Below, in pieces: positions 1 through 6,675 of a DNA stretch of 14,300 bases. The DNA comes from JAJUJL01 sp041736465. GTDB taxonomy: Bacteria; Chloroflexota; Anaerolineae; Anaerolineales; UBA4823. Every line of letters begins with the position of its first letter. Position 1 is the first letter of the stretch. Under the pieces are notes generated by a model. It saw nothing but the letters and a program-made list of their open reading frames with translations. It had not been told where the DNA came from and did no database searches. The stretch lies in NCBI GenBank assembly GCA_041736465.1, contig JBGSTO010000174.1:1-14300 (forward strand), in the 5' to 3' direction. Position numbers and translations under genes: made by a program.

Positions 1-386
1 ACAACTGGATGAGCGATCAGATCACCTGGACGAAGGCTGAAACCAAGAACAGTGCTCAGTTCATCTACTTCCTGGAGCAACTGCTGGTGAAAGAATATCC
101 AACCGGGCGAGTGGTGTTGGTGATGGACAATGCTTCGTATCGTAAGAGCGCTTCTGCTTTAGCGGCGTTGAGCTTGTTTGAGCATCGGGTGATGGTGGTC
201 TGGCTGCCGCCCTATTGCTCGGATTTGAACCCGATCGAACGTTTCTGGCGTCATCTGAAAGATCGAGCCTGCGCCAACAAACTTCAAGACACGATCGAGG
301 TAGTGATGGATAGCGCAGAGCAGGCGTTGATCGAGCAAAATCGGGCTGAGCAAGTTTCGGGTTTTCATGTTTCAAAAAACTTATGA
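1..386 (+). CDS. IS630-family transposase, C-terminal part (5' end off the window)
   Basis: This is the C-terminal part of a DDE transposase, which cuts and joins the ends of an insertion sequence. The frame is open to the left edge, so the ATG at 9 is probably internal. Counting from that ATG, a strand-like segment ending in VMDNAS supplies the second catalytic Asp (about residue 40). LPPYCSDLNPIERFW supplies the catalytic Glu (about residue 77). The gap of 36 residues between them fits the IS630/Tc1 DDE superfamily. The first catalytic Asp and the N-terminal helix-turn-helix would lie outside the window. It is the only plus-strand gene seen and marks the left border of the minus-strand cluster. 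I could not identify the terminal inverted repeat or the TA target duplication downstream of the stop, so I cannot say whether the element is complete. Confidence 0.88.
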   Translation, partial: NWMSDQITWTKAETKNSAQFIYFLEQLLVKEYPTGRVVLVMDNASYRKSASALAALSLFEHRVMVVWLPPYCSDLNPIERFWRHLKDRACANKLQDTIEVVMDSAEQALIEQNRAEQVSGFHVSKNL

Positions 387-431
387 CGGTTCACTTACCA
401 TCGAAGCTGCGCTCAAAGTTTTATATTCTAC

Positions 432-453
432 GGAGAGGGTGGGTGCCCTCTCC
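432..453. other. Perfect 8-bp inverted repeat (hairpin)
   Basis: GGAGAGGG at 432-439 and CCCTCTCC at 446-453 pair perfectly around a 6-base loop. It lies 45 bases after the transposase stop. It could be a terminator stem, although no U-run follows on the plus strand, or part of the insertion sequence end. The sequence does not decide between these. Confidence 0.5.
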
Positions 454-477
454 ACGGTGGGCATTAAAATTAAACAA

Positions 478-516
478 AAGCCTGTTTCCGTCCTTCATTT
501 GGACGAGTGCAGGCTT
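478..516 (-). terminator. Terminator-like hairpin closing the MDR operon
   Basis: AAGCCTG at 478-484 pairs with CAGGCTT at 510-516. An inner GTCC/GGAC stem lies at 490-493 and 501-504. Read on the minus strand, the stem is followed by a T-rich run (TTTTGTTTAATTTTA). That is the layout of an intrinsic terminator for transcripts coming from the dehydrogenase genes. It lies about 180 bases after the MDR-1 stop. The plus-strand side has a weaker T-run, so it may also serve the transposase. Confidence 0.5.
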
Positions 517-610
517 CTTGTTGGAGATCCTCATTCTTAAGGGGATATTGCTTGGCTTGAATCACGCAACCATGGAAAGTACAAATCGTAAATGGTTTGA
601 GCGGTTTAAC

Positions 611-691
611 GACCAGACTCACCTGCCGCTATGCAGCGCAGCGGAATAGCGGTCGGGTGCAGCGCAGCGGAATAGCGGTCGGGTGCAGCGC
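611..691. repeat. Dispersed repeat copy A with a 26-bp tandem duplication
   Basis: A 26-bp unit starting TGCAGCGCAGCGGAATAGCG occurs at 632-657 and again, identically, at 658-683. A third copy begins at 684 and breaks off after 8 bases. The segment from GACCAG (611) through the tandem resembles the repeat at 5640-5772, which has a diverged form of the same core (GTGCAGTGGAATAGCAGTCG). CCGCTAT (625-631) and ATAGCGG (646-652) form a 7-bp inverted repeat. The copy ends 4 bases from the stop codon of MDR-1. Confidence 0.75.
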
Positions 692-695
692 TCTC

Positions 696-1694
696 TCAGG
701 TTTTGTTATTATGTTCCACAGTTATGACTACATTACCCTTTTTCTGTCCTGTTTCAACATACCGATGAGCCTCAGCAATTTGTTCCAACGGATAGCTGCT
801 ATCAATCACCGGTTTTACCTTCCCCGCCTCTATAAGTTCTTTGAGGAAAAGTAAATCTTCAGTCTTTTGGTTTGCCGCCCCAATGATTACTTTCTTGCTG
901 CTTCTCATCGAAGTCCATCGCCCTCGAACCATCTGGGTCAGTCCGGCGTTCCCTAATAGATAGCGTCCATTTTGTTTAAGCGATCTGACACTGCCTGAAA
1001 ACGAACTCTTGCCCATCACATCAAAAATAACATCATAGGTCTCAGCGCTTTTGGTGAAATCCTCTCTGGTGTAGTCAATAACATAGTCTGCACCAATCGA
1101 GCGCAGCATGTCTAATTTGCCTGTGCTGTCTACACCAGTCACTTCCGCACCAAAGTACCTGGCAAGCTGTACTGCAAAAGTACCAATACTTCCGCCAGCG
1201 CCGATAATCAAAACCTTATGCCCGCTCTGGATATTTCCTTTTCGAAGAAAATACAATGCCTCAAGCCCCCCAGTAGGAACGGCGGCGGCTTCCTCATAGG
1301 TCATATTGACCGGTTTACTTGCCAACACCCCCATTTTGGGTTCTTCAGGCAGACATTTGTACTCGGCGTAAGCACCAAAGCCAAAACCGGTAGTTGCAAA
1401 AACCTGGTCACCTTTCTTGAACAGCTTGACATCTTTGCCTACTGATTCAATTTCCCCGGCAAACTCCTGCCCTAGTATAGTAACTCTTTGCGGATTTTTG
1501 ATACCTGCATAGATCCGCATGGGAAGCGACAACCAGACAGGGAATTTGAGACTTCGCATCTCACAGTCCCCTGCGGTTACAGTTGTCGCATGTATTCTTA
1601 TCAGCACTTCAGTCTCTTTTGGGGCAGGTTTTGCCACCTCTCTAAGCTGAAGAACCTCCGGTGGTCCGTATTTTGTCCATATAATTGCTTTCAT
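696..1694 (-). CDS. MDR-1: zinc-independent medium-chain NAD(P)-dependent oxidoreductase (332 aa)
   Basis: This is a cytosolic oxidoreductase of the quinone reductase/COG0604 type, which passes hydride between NAD(P)H and a small carbonyl or quinone. The GroES-like N-terminal domain spans roughly residues 1-125. The Rossmann domain follows, with its nucleotide-binding loop IGAGGSIG near 164-171, and VIDYTREDF lies near 205-213. At the usual 'GHE' catalytic position it reads GQE (75-77), and no structural zinc Cys cluster is present. That points to the zinc-free branch. Length is normal for the family. The start is supported by AAAGGA, six bases before the ATG. It is the last gene of a run with MDR-2 (36-base gap) and MDR-3. 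The segment LDMLRSIGADYVIDYT-EDFTKS is shared with MDR-3, while flanking parts (VQLARYFGAEVTGV, KKGNVVIT) match MDR-2. That makes it look mosaic. The substrate is unknown. Confidence 0.92.
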   Translation of the reverse strand: MKAIIWTKYGPPEVLQLREVAKPAPKETEVLIRIHATTVTAGDCEMRSLKFPVWLSLPMRIYAGIKNPQRVTILGQEFAGEIESVGKDVKLFKKGDQVFATTGFGFGAYAEYKCLPEEPKMGVLASKPVNMTYEEAAAVPTGGLEALYFLRKGNIQSGHKVLIIGAGGSIGTFAVQLARYFGAEVTGVDSTGKLDMLRSIGADYVIDYTREDFTKSAETYDVIFDVMGKSSFSGSVRSLKQNGRYLLGNAGLTQMVRGRWTSMRSSKKVIIGAANQKTEDLLFLKELIEAGKVKPVIDSSYPLEQIAEAHRYVETGQKKGNVVITVEHNNKT

Positions 1695-1730
1695 AAATTA
1701 TCCTTTCATTTACACCCGAAATGGTCTCAT

Positions 1731-2639
1731 CTAAATATGGTCTAAAGTTATGACTACATTTCCCTTTTTGTGTCCTGTTTCGACATACCTGTGCGCCTCG
1801 GCAGTTTGTGCCAGTGGATAACATCTATCGATGACCGATTTTATCTTCCCCTCCTCGATCAGCTCTTTGAGGTAGAGTAGATTTTCAGTCTGTTCTTTCG
1901 TTGAAGATTTAACCGAAAGATAGGATCCTTCTTTCTTTAGTGCGGTTTTACATCGTGAAAACGATGTCTTGCCTGCCGCGTCAAAGATTACATCATAGAT
2001 TTCACCGCCATTGATGACATCCTCTCGGGTGTAGTCGATAACCTGATCGGCTCCCAGAGATTTTACCAATTCCAAACTCGAAGTACTGCAAACCCCGGTT
2101 ACTTCTGCCCCGAAGTACCTGGCAAGCTGTACCGCATAAGTACCGACACTACCAGAAGCGCTATATATCAGGACTTTTTGTCCGCTCTGGATATTTCCAT
2201 TTCTAAGAATATACACGGCTGTCATGCCCCCAACAGGAACGGCCGCGGCTTCCTCATAAGTCATGCTGGCCGGTTTAATTGCCAGCACCCCTGACCCCCA
2301 TTCTTCCGGCAGACATACATACTCGGCATTCGCACCAACACTCAACCCGGTGGTCGTTCCAAAAACCTGGTCACCCTCTTTGTATTGTTTTACGGCTTTG
2401 CCCGCCGATTCGATTACTCCAGCAAATTCATGTCCAGGTATCTTTTTCCTCCTCATGCCAAACAGTCGTAATGGGAGAAATAACAATGGGTGGAGTTTTC
2501 GAAGCATAACGTCCCCTCTTGTTACTGTTGCCGCATGTACTCTTATCAGTACTTCATCCTCCTTGGGGTCAGGCTTATCTACCTCTTGGAGCTGAAGAAA
2601 ATCCGGTGACCCGTATTTGGTGCAGACTATCGCTTTCAT
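1731..2639 (-). CDS. MDR-2: medium-chain NAD(P)-dependent oxidoreductase, shortened C-terminal region (302 aa)
   Basis: This is a paralog of MDR-1. The GroES-like domain contains GHEFAG (69-74), so this copy keeps a His where MDR-1 has Gln. The Rossmann loop is SASGSVG (160-166), followed by VQLARYFGAEVTGV and VIDYTRED. A clear oddity lies after SYL (about residue 241). MDR-1 has about 25-30 residues there, between its equivalent YLLGN and the NQKTEDLL helix. MDR-2 jumps directly to STKEQTENLL. The missing piece normally forms part of the outer face of the Rossmann domain and the substrate pocket rim. The gene may therefore encode a trimmed or altered enzyme. The ATG is preceded by GAGGT at a good distance. 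It lies 10 bases after the MDR-3 stop and 36 bases before MDR-1, so the three are very likely co-transcribed. Confidence 0.9.
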   Translation of the reverse strand: MKAIVCTKYGSPDFLQLQEVDKPDPKEDEVLIRVHAATVTRGDVMLRKLHPLLFLPLRLFGMRRKKIPGHEFAGVIESAGKAVKQYKEGDQVFGTTTGLSVGANAEYVCLPEEWGSGVLAIKPASMTYEEAAAVPVGGMTAVYILRNGNIQSGQKVLIYSASGSVGTYAVQLARYFGAEVTGVCSTSSLELVKSLGADQVIDYTREDVINGGEIYDVIFDAAGKTSFSRCKTALKKEGSYLSVKSSTKEQTENLLYLKELIEEGKIKSVIDRCYPLAQTAEAHRYVETGHKKGNVVITLDHI

Positions 2640-2649
2640 CGTTACCTCT

Positions 2650-3678
2650 TCAAGGTTTTCGGGTTACGGTATTATATTCCACAGTGATGACTACTTTTCC
2701 TCTGGCATGTCCACCTTCAAGATACCGCAGAGCTTCAGGAACCTCACTTAGCGGGTAACGTTTATCAATAACAGGCACTACTTTGCCGGCTGTAAAAAGA
2801 TCTTCCAATATCGCCAAATCTTCTTGATTGTTTGGTTTCCACATCACGATACCCAGTTTCTTACTCCCGGTCATTGAAATCAATGGTCCAAGGACAAAAG
2901 CTTGAAGAATTGCAGCCCCGGAACCTCCGACCATCACAAATATTCCCTTGGGACTCAAAGCCCGCTTGTAATCAAAAACCGAGCGAGATGCCACAACATC
3001 AAGAATAAAGTCATACCGCTGCCCACTTTTGGTGAAATCCTCTTGAGTGTAATCAATAACATAGTCTGCACCGATCGAGCGCAGCATGTCCAATTTATTC
3101 GGATAGTCCACGCCAGTAACTTCAGCTCCGAATGATTTGGCAATCTGCACCGCAAAGGTACCCACACCACCACCCGCACCATTGATCAAAACCTTTTGCC
3201 CTGGCTGAATCTCTCCTTTATCCGATAGAAGAAAACTGGGCGAAGATGATCCAACACCTCGAAGATTCTGCAGGGCATTGGCTCCTGCTGAAGGTACGGC
3301 CGCGGCTTCCTCGAATGTCATCCCGGCGGGTTTCAGCCTTAATCCATTTTCAGGAACACACACATATTCGGCAAAAGCACCATAACCCAACAAGGATAAA
3401 TCCGCCCATACCTCATCACCTGGCTGAAACTGCTTTACGTTTCTGCCAACCGCTTCAATACGCCCGGCGATGTCAGATCCGAGGATCTTGTGCCTTGGTT
3501 TCAGAGGCCCCCCGAAACGGGCACTCCAATTACCCCTCAGGATTTCTAAATCAGCCGCATTGATGGATGCCGCATGAACTTTTACCAGGGCTTCATCCTC
3601 CTTGGGAACAGGTTTTTCAACCTCTTTTAGTTCAAGAACGTCAGGAGGGCCGTATTTTGTGTGCACAATCGCTTTCAT
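2650..3678 (-). CDS. MDR-3: medium-chain NAD(P)-dependent oxidoreductase with a small internal insertion (342 aa)
   Basis: This is the same enzyme class as its neighbours, closest to MDR-4: both share LGSDIAGR, VQIAK-FGAEVTGV and a GK-VVITV end. The Rossmann loop is NGAGGGVG (166-173), and VIDYTQEDFTKSG follows. An extra stretch of about a dozen residues, with GSSSPSF at its core (near 141-157), sits between the ALQNLR helix and the K-G-EIQPGQKVLI strand. MDR-4 has only LRDKGKIRSGQ there. I chose the ATG at 3678 because every paralog begins MKAI at this point. The longer frame to 3744 would overlap the preceding gene by 49 bases and add a tail with no family counterpart. The ribosome-binding site is weak, so coupling to the upstream gene, 17 bases away, is likely. 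Confidence 0.9.
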   Translation of the reverse strand: MKAIVHTKYGPPDVLELKEVEKPVPKEDEALVKVHAASINAADLEILRGNWSARFGGPLKPRHKILGSDIAGRIEAVGRNVKQFQPGDEVWADLSLLGYGAFAEYVCVPENGLRLKPAGMTFEEAAAVPSAGANALQNLRGVGSSSPSFLLSDKGEIQPGQKVLINGAGGGVGTFAVQIAKSFGAEVTGVDYPNKLDMLRSIGADYVIDYTQEDFTKSGQRYDFILDVVASRSVFDYKRALSPKGIFVMVGGSGAAILQAFVLGPLISMTGSKKLGIVMWKPNNQEDLAILEDLFTAGKVVPVIDKRYPLSEVPEALRYLEGGHARGKVVITVEYNTVTRKP

Positions 3679-3695
3679 ATTGTTAAACCCAACCC

Positions 3696-4373
3696 TTACC
3701 GGAGCAGCATAGCAGCCCCAAATGCAATCAGCCAGATAGACCACAAGATGTAACTGATTGCATTGATCACACCTGCTGCTTTGAAGCCCGTTTCCTCAAA
3801 TACGCCTGCCAGTACACCAATGGCTGGAAGTATTCCCAGCCAACCAAAAAGTGGATGGACGAGTGCGGTCTTAATGATTGCGGCACACAGGAGAACGGTC
3901 CAGGTACTGGTGAAAATGTAGCCTAAATGCTCGCCAATCGCCACTCCCACATAGCGATGAAAAGCCTGGAATGTCACTGCCACGCTGTCACGAGTGGCCT
4001 GGGTGGATTTTGGATCGGTGTATATTTCAGCCAGGGATGGAACCAGAAAAGGCCAGCGGATGAGCCCTGTAAACTGGACCACGCCCGCCAGGACGCCAAT
4101 GACAGTGCCGACCACCAGGAACCAGGGTGCGTCTGGCCCGAATACCTGGTGAACCAAAACAGGGACTGGAGTGAACAGCACCGCAGAAAATGCGAAAGCA
4201 TACCAAAGACGGCGCAGCGGCGCGCCGCCTTCCTTGAACCGCCGCAAGATGGTCTCTGTGGGTTGGCGTAGGATGTCGGGATACGAAAACGTTTTTTGCA
4301 GGAGAAAGAAGGTGGCATTGAAAGCAATCGGAACAACGATAAGCAGCAGGGCAGTCAGTGGGATAAGCATCAT
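3696..4373 (-). CDS. DUF4386-like integral membrane protein (225 aa)
   Basis: This is a multi-pass inner-membrane protein of unknown function. About six hydrophobic segments are visible (roughly 3-25, 56-78, 83-105, 141-167, 173-190 and 198-222). The middle part, with WPFLVPSLAE and FQAFHRYVGVAIGEHLGY, looks like a conserved signature. I associate it with a divergent DUF4386 branch, but the assignment is moderate. The frame is open to 4475. I prefer the start at 4373 because it gives an N-terminal helix without a soluble, non-family preamble, and because its ATG overlaps the TGA of the 56-codon frame upstream (ATGA). That overlap suggests translational coupling. It sits between the hydrolase and MDR-3 in a tightly packed series. 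Confidence 0.75.
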   Translation of the reverse strand: MMLIPLTALLLIVVPIAFNATFFLLQKTFSYPDILRQPTETILRRFKEGGAPLRRLWYAFAFSAVLFTPVPVLVHQVFGPDAPWFLVVGTVIGVLAGVVQFTGLIRWPFLVPSLAEIYTDPKSTQATRDSVAVTFQAFHRYVGVAIGEHLGYIFTSTWTVLLCAAIIKTALVHPLFGWLGILPAIGVLAGVFEETGFKAAGVINAISYILWSIWLIAFGAAMLLR

Positions 4374-4540
4374 ATTATTGCCTGGGCTGAACACAGCAGC
4401 CATGATATTGCCAAACCGGTCATCAAAAGGAACTGTGCAGCGCCAACGAACAAACCCGTAATGTCTGCTTGCCACAATAGTTCACTGCCAGCGGTCTCAT
4501 TCCCGAGGTGTGCAGTGCTTAATATGATTTTGCTAAGCAT
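4370..4540 (-). CDS. Small single-helix membrane protein candidate (56 aa)
   Basis: This is a short frame in the gap between the hydrolase and the DUF4386-like gene. The product begins MLSKIILSTA. Around residues 26-52 it has a hydrophobic stretch (DITGLFVGAAQFLLM and onward) able to span the membrane, and it ends AQAII. The ATG lies five bases after the hydrolase stop. It is preceded by GAGGTAGG, a good Shine-Dalgarno at suitable spacing. The TGA overlaps the ATG of the next gene as ATGA. These features support real translation. An alternative is that it is the displaced N-terminal part of the next membrane protein after a frameshift. I do not recognise the family. Confidence 0.55.
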   Translation of the reverse strand: MLSKIILSTAHLGNETAGSELLWQADITGLFVGAAQFLLMTGLAISWLLCSAQAII

Positions 4541-4545
4541 GAAGC

Positions 4546-5532
4546 CTACCTCATTGCTGACTCACGGATCTGGCGAACCATCTGCACAATCGCTGCGACG
4601 GCAGCCTCGGGCTGTTCCCAATGGATGTTGTGACCGCTACGGTCTGCCAAGAGATGCTCGCTGTCGGTCGATAACTGGAGGTAGCGTGCCTGCGATGCAG
4701 TTGAGTCCGCATCCATATCTTTGCCGCGCGACAGAAGGATGAGCGGCAGGTCGCCCAGCGTTGTCACGGCCCTGGCCTGCGCCCCGCCCTCCGTCATCCC
4801 TCGGACTTCGTCCAGGGCGGTTTGGATCCAACGGGGGGCCACCGAGAGAGCTTTGTAGGCTTGCTGATCCTGCGGCGGCAGGTCTTGATTGACGCCGGAC
4901 AGCAGGCGCACCAGGCCGGCGCGGGCGATCAACGCTGGTAGCGAGGTCTTGCCGGGTTTCGGAGCTGGCTGAGGAGTGGCGACGCCCGAAGTGGACAGGT
5001 TTTGCGGGTCAATCAACACCAACCCGGCGACTTCCTCTGGATAGTCATGAGCGTACACACGCATGCTATACCCGGCCAGTGAATGCCCTACCAGCACAAA
5101 GGGGCCGGGTTCATTGGCGTTTGCCAGCAGGGTGTGCAGCTCTTTGGCAAATTCCCGGGCAGTCCGCGGCTGGGGACTGGCCTCGCTCCACCCCATCCCG
5201 GCCCGATCGTAGGTGCAGATACGCGTGGTCTTAGCGACTTCGGGCTGCACCCAACCCCATCCGGCAGACGAATCCCCCCAGCCGGTATCGATCACAACGG
5301 TGGGGCTGCCGGAGCCAGTGCAGTTGAGGTGCAGGCGGTAACCACCCACATCCACCATTTGACCCGGTGGGGGAAAGGCTTGCGCATCGGCGGTTTCTGC
5401 CGACGACTCATAAATTGCCCCAATTAGCACGAGTCCCATTAATAAAGCCAAAATTCCGCTGAACCAGGTTAAACAGCCTCGCGCGCGAAATCTGCGCCTA
5501 CCCACCTCTGCCCTTTGATTTTGGTTGTTCAT
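4546..5532 (-). CDS. Membrane-anchored alpha/beta hydrolase (328 aa)
   Basis: This is an alpha/beta-fold hydrolase, probably an esterase or related serine hydrolase. A basic start (residues 1-19) and a hydrophobic segment near 21-41 form an uncleaved anchor or signal peptide, which places the enzyme on the outer face of the membrane. The fold begins at about residue 60 (VDVGGYRLHLNCTG). The nucleophile elbow is GHSLAG with Ser151. His301 in DRSGHNIHWEQPEA is the catalytic His. Asp272 in LSRGKD, or less likely Asp175, is the acid. CTYDRAGMGWS (about 106-116) is typical of the family. The start is backed by AAAGGAAAG upstream of the ATG. It is the first intact gene of the run leading to the three dehydrogenases. 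It is preceded by a relict dehydrogenase start (5564-5632) whose leader may still drive it. The substrate is unknown. Confidence 0.9.
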   Translation of the reverse strand: MNNQNQRAEVGRRRFRARGCLTWFSGILALLMGLVLIGAIYESSAETADAQAFPPPGQMVDVGGYRLHLNCTGSGSPTVVIDTGWGDSSAGWGWVQPEVAKTTRICTYDRAGMGWSEASPQPRTAREFAKELHTLLANANEPGPFVLVGHSLAGYSMRVYAHDYPEEVAGLVLIDPQNLSTSGVATPQPAPKPGKTSLPALIARAGLVRLLSGVNQDLPPQDQQAYKALSVAPRWIQTALDEVRGMTEGGAQARAVTTLGDLPLILLSRGKDMDADSTASQARYLQLSTDSEHLLADRSGHNIHWEQPEAAVAAIVQMVRQIRESAMR

Positions 5533-5563
5533 TTCAACTTTCCTTTCATTGGAGTGTCCTTAC

Positions 5564-5632
5564 TTACTTGATCCCTAGTCTCCGGTTCTTGTCAGGAGGT
5601 GATCCGTATTTTGAATATAAAATCGCTTTCAT
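5564..5632 (-). pseudogene. Relict 5' end of an MDR gene, now a 22-codon frame
   Basis: The translation starts MKAILYSKYGSPPD, nearly the same as the MDR-4 start (MKAIIYTKYGSPDV). It then loses all similarity and stops at TAA after 22 codons. AAAAAAGGA lies at good distance before the ATG, so it can still be translated. It ends 31 bases before the hydrolase start. It could be inert debris from deletion of an MDR body, or it could act as a short upstream frame coupled to the hydrolase. Confidence 0.75.
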
Positions 5633-5639
5633 GGTGTAT

Positions 5640-5772
5640 TCCTTTTTTGATCTGTCATCCTGAACGAAGTGAAGGATCTAGATCCTTGTGCGTGGCCCAC
5701 TACGTGCGACCAGCTCATGACGTTCAGATCACCCGACCGCATGAAGTGCAGTGGAATAGCAGTCGGATGATC
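5640..5772. repeat. Dispersed repeat copy B
   Basis: The left 24 bases (5640-5663, ending GATCTGTCATCCTGA) match copy C at 13469-13492 with a single difference. The next part contains a perfect 16-bp palindrome, AAGGATCTAGATCCTT (5672-5687). The right part has a 14-bp imperfect stem (5727-5740 with 5759-5772). Its two mismatches become G-U pairs if read from the minus strand, which suggests an RNA-level structure. The TCATCCTGA...GAAGGATCT type is a common interspersed repeat in several bacterial phyla. Its origin here is not known. Confidence 0.75.
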
Positions 5773-5778
5773 TGTGGG

Positions 5779-5803
5779 TCAGATTTTGTGATTATGTGCC
5801 AAA
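5779..5803 (-). pseudogene. Relict 3' end of an MDR gene
   Basis: These 25 bases agree at 21 positions with the last codons and stop of MDR-1 (696-720), and the TGA is in the same place. The repeat follows the stop on the minus strand at about ten bases in both places. The matching arrangement argues for a duplicated MDR-end-plus-repeat unit rather than chance. The match is short, so confidence is limited. Confidence 0.5.
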
Positions 5804-5839
5804 GGTTTGAAGTCCCTGTCCTTTCGGCACGGGTATTAT

Positions 5840-6598
5840 TCAGGCAGATTCAAGAACGTGTTTTTTCCACTGTTCGGCGTTCACACCTTTAATCAACAGC
5901 CACAACGGCAGTGCAATTTCAACTATAGAGAGGAAACCAACCATGGCAAATGTCGCTTCGTTATTGGGGAACAGAATATTTCCGAAACTTTGGATGAAAT
6001 AGCAGAAAGATGCAGCAACCAATAGGACGCCGACAAACTTTGGAATGTAGCTGGACTTGTAAATTAAGTAACCAAGTACAGAGAGGTGAAGGCCAAAAGC
6101 TAATCCCCAAATAAGAAGCACAGATTGATGTGCATTGAGAAATAGCAGTACGAGCGCTTGCAGCTGACCCGGTTCGAATACGGTCAAATATCCAGCGCCA
6201 CCTACGAAGAGCAAGGCAAGAAAATGATTCAGCACATTGACACCTTGAATAACCGTCATTACTAGCCTGGAAGCCCCCGCAACCAGGGCCAATGTTTTAC
6301 TGACCGGTCGAACGATTACATAAAGAAGTACGGTTATCAAGATTTCAAGTAGTAAGACGACTAAATCGCTGGCAATCCCAAGACGAAATAGCGATTGAGA
6401 AGCCAGTAGATTGTTGGCGGTTGTCGCGGCATCTCCAGGCACGATCAGCGTGGAAGGAATATACAGCATGCTGAAAGGAGCAATCACAGCCATGATTAAG
6501 ATCAGCACTCCTGCAAATCTTGCGGTCCCTTGGATAGAATTCTTTTTTTCTGTGGTTGTCATCATTATTTGGGTAGTTATCGTTTCTAGGGTAGTCAT
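5840..6598 (-). CDS. DUF4386 family membrane protein (252 aa)
   Basis: This is an integral membrane protein of a family with no established function. Residues 1-22 are polar and threonine-rich. About six hydrophobic segments follow (roughly 27-46, 78-97, 107-134, 145-175, 187-204 and 217-237). The pattern of GTARFAGVLILIM at the start, RLVMTVIQGVN in the middle and GYLIYKSSYIPKFVGVLL near the end is characteristic of DUF4386. I chose 6598 rather than 6640 because AAAGGAG stands eight bases before this ATG, and the longer version adds a tail with no family match. It follows the SDR gene at 77 bases, and the two share a nearly identical leader (AAGGAG...AAACGATG). Joint expression and a related leader origin are therefore likely. 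A short direct repeat (GTAGT-ATCGTTTCT) near 6574-6603 accounts for the repetitive MTT at the N-terminus. Confidence 0.85.
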   Translation of the reverse strand: MTTLETITTQIMMTTTEKKNSIQGTARFAGVLILIMAVIAPFSMLYIPSTLIVPGDAATTANNLLASQSLFRLGIASDLVVLLLEILITVLLYVIVRPVSKTLALVAGASRLVMTVIQGVNVLNHFLALLFVGGAGYLTVFEPGQLQALVLLFLNAHQSVLLIWGLAFGLHLSVLGYLIYKSSYIPKFVGVLLVAASFCYFIQSFGNILFPNNEATFAMVGFLSIVEIALPLWLLIKGVNAEQWKKHVLESA

Positions 6599-6675
6599 CG
6601 TTTCTTCTCCTTTAAATTGAACGATATTGATGAGTTTCAATGCTCGATAGTTCGATTTAGTCGAGCCGCCGCTAG

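Larger units (their letters stand above)
387..695. other. Intergenic stretch between transposase and MDR-1
   Basis: No convincing gene is seen here. Short open frames of 85-88 codons cross it, but they have no ribosome-binding site and resemble no family I know. The stretch holds two hairpins (432-453 and 478-516) and a partly tandem copy of the dispersed repeat (611-691). The insertion sequence boundary should lie somewhere in its left part. Confidence 0.6.
5533..5839. other. Junction between two operons: relict MDR ends around a repeat
   Basis: This gap has no full gene. On the minus strand it holds, in order, a remnant of an MDR 3' end (5779-5803), dispersed repeat copy B (5640-5772) and an MDR 5' end remnant with its own ribosome-binding site (5564-5632). 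About 30 bases of hydrolase leader follow. It reads like the collapsed spacer of a former tandem MDR array. Confidence 0.65.

Noticed and set aside
632..691. Possible CRISPR-like array
   Set aside because: The units are directly adjacent with no spacers, and there are only two and a bit copies.
3679..3744. N-terminal extension of MDR-3
   Set aside because: All paralogs start MKAI at 3678, and the longer form would overlap the upstream gene.
4374..4475. N-terminal extension of the DUF4386-like protein
   Set aside because: It is soluble and arginine-rich, has no family counterpart, and overlaps the better supported 56-codon frame.
4296..4742. Plus-strand frame of 148 codons across the hydrolase and membrane genes
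   Set aside because: It is antisense to well-supported genes and has no recognisable domain or start signal.
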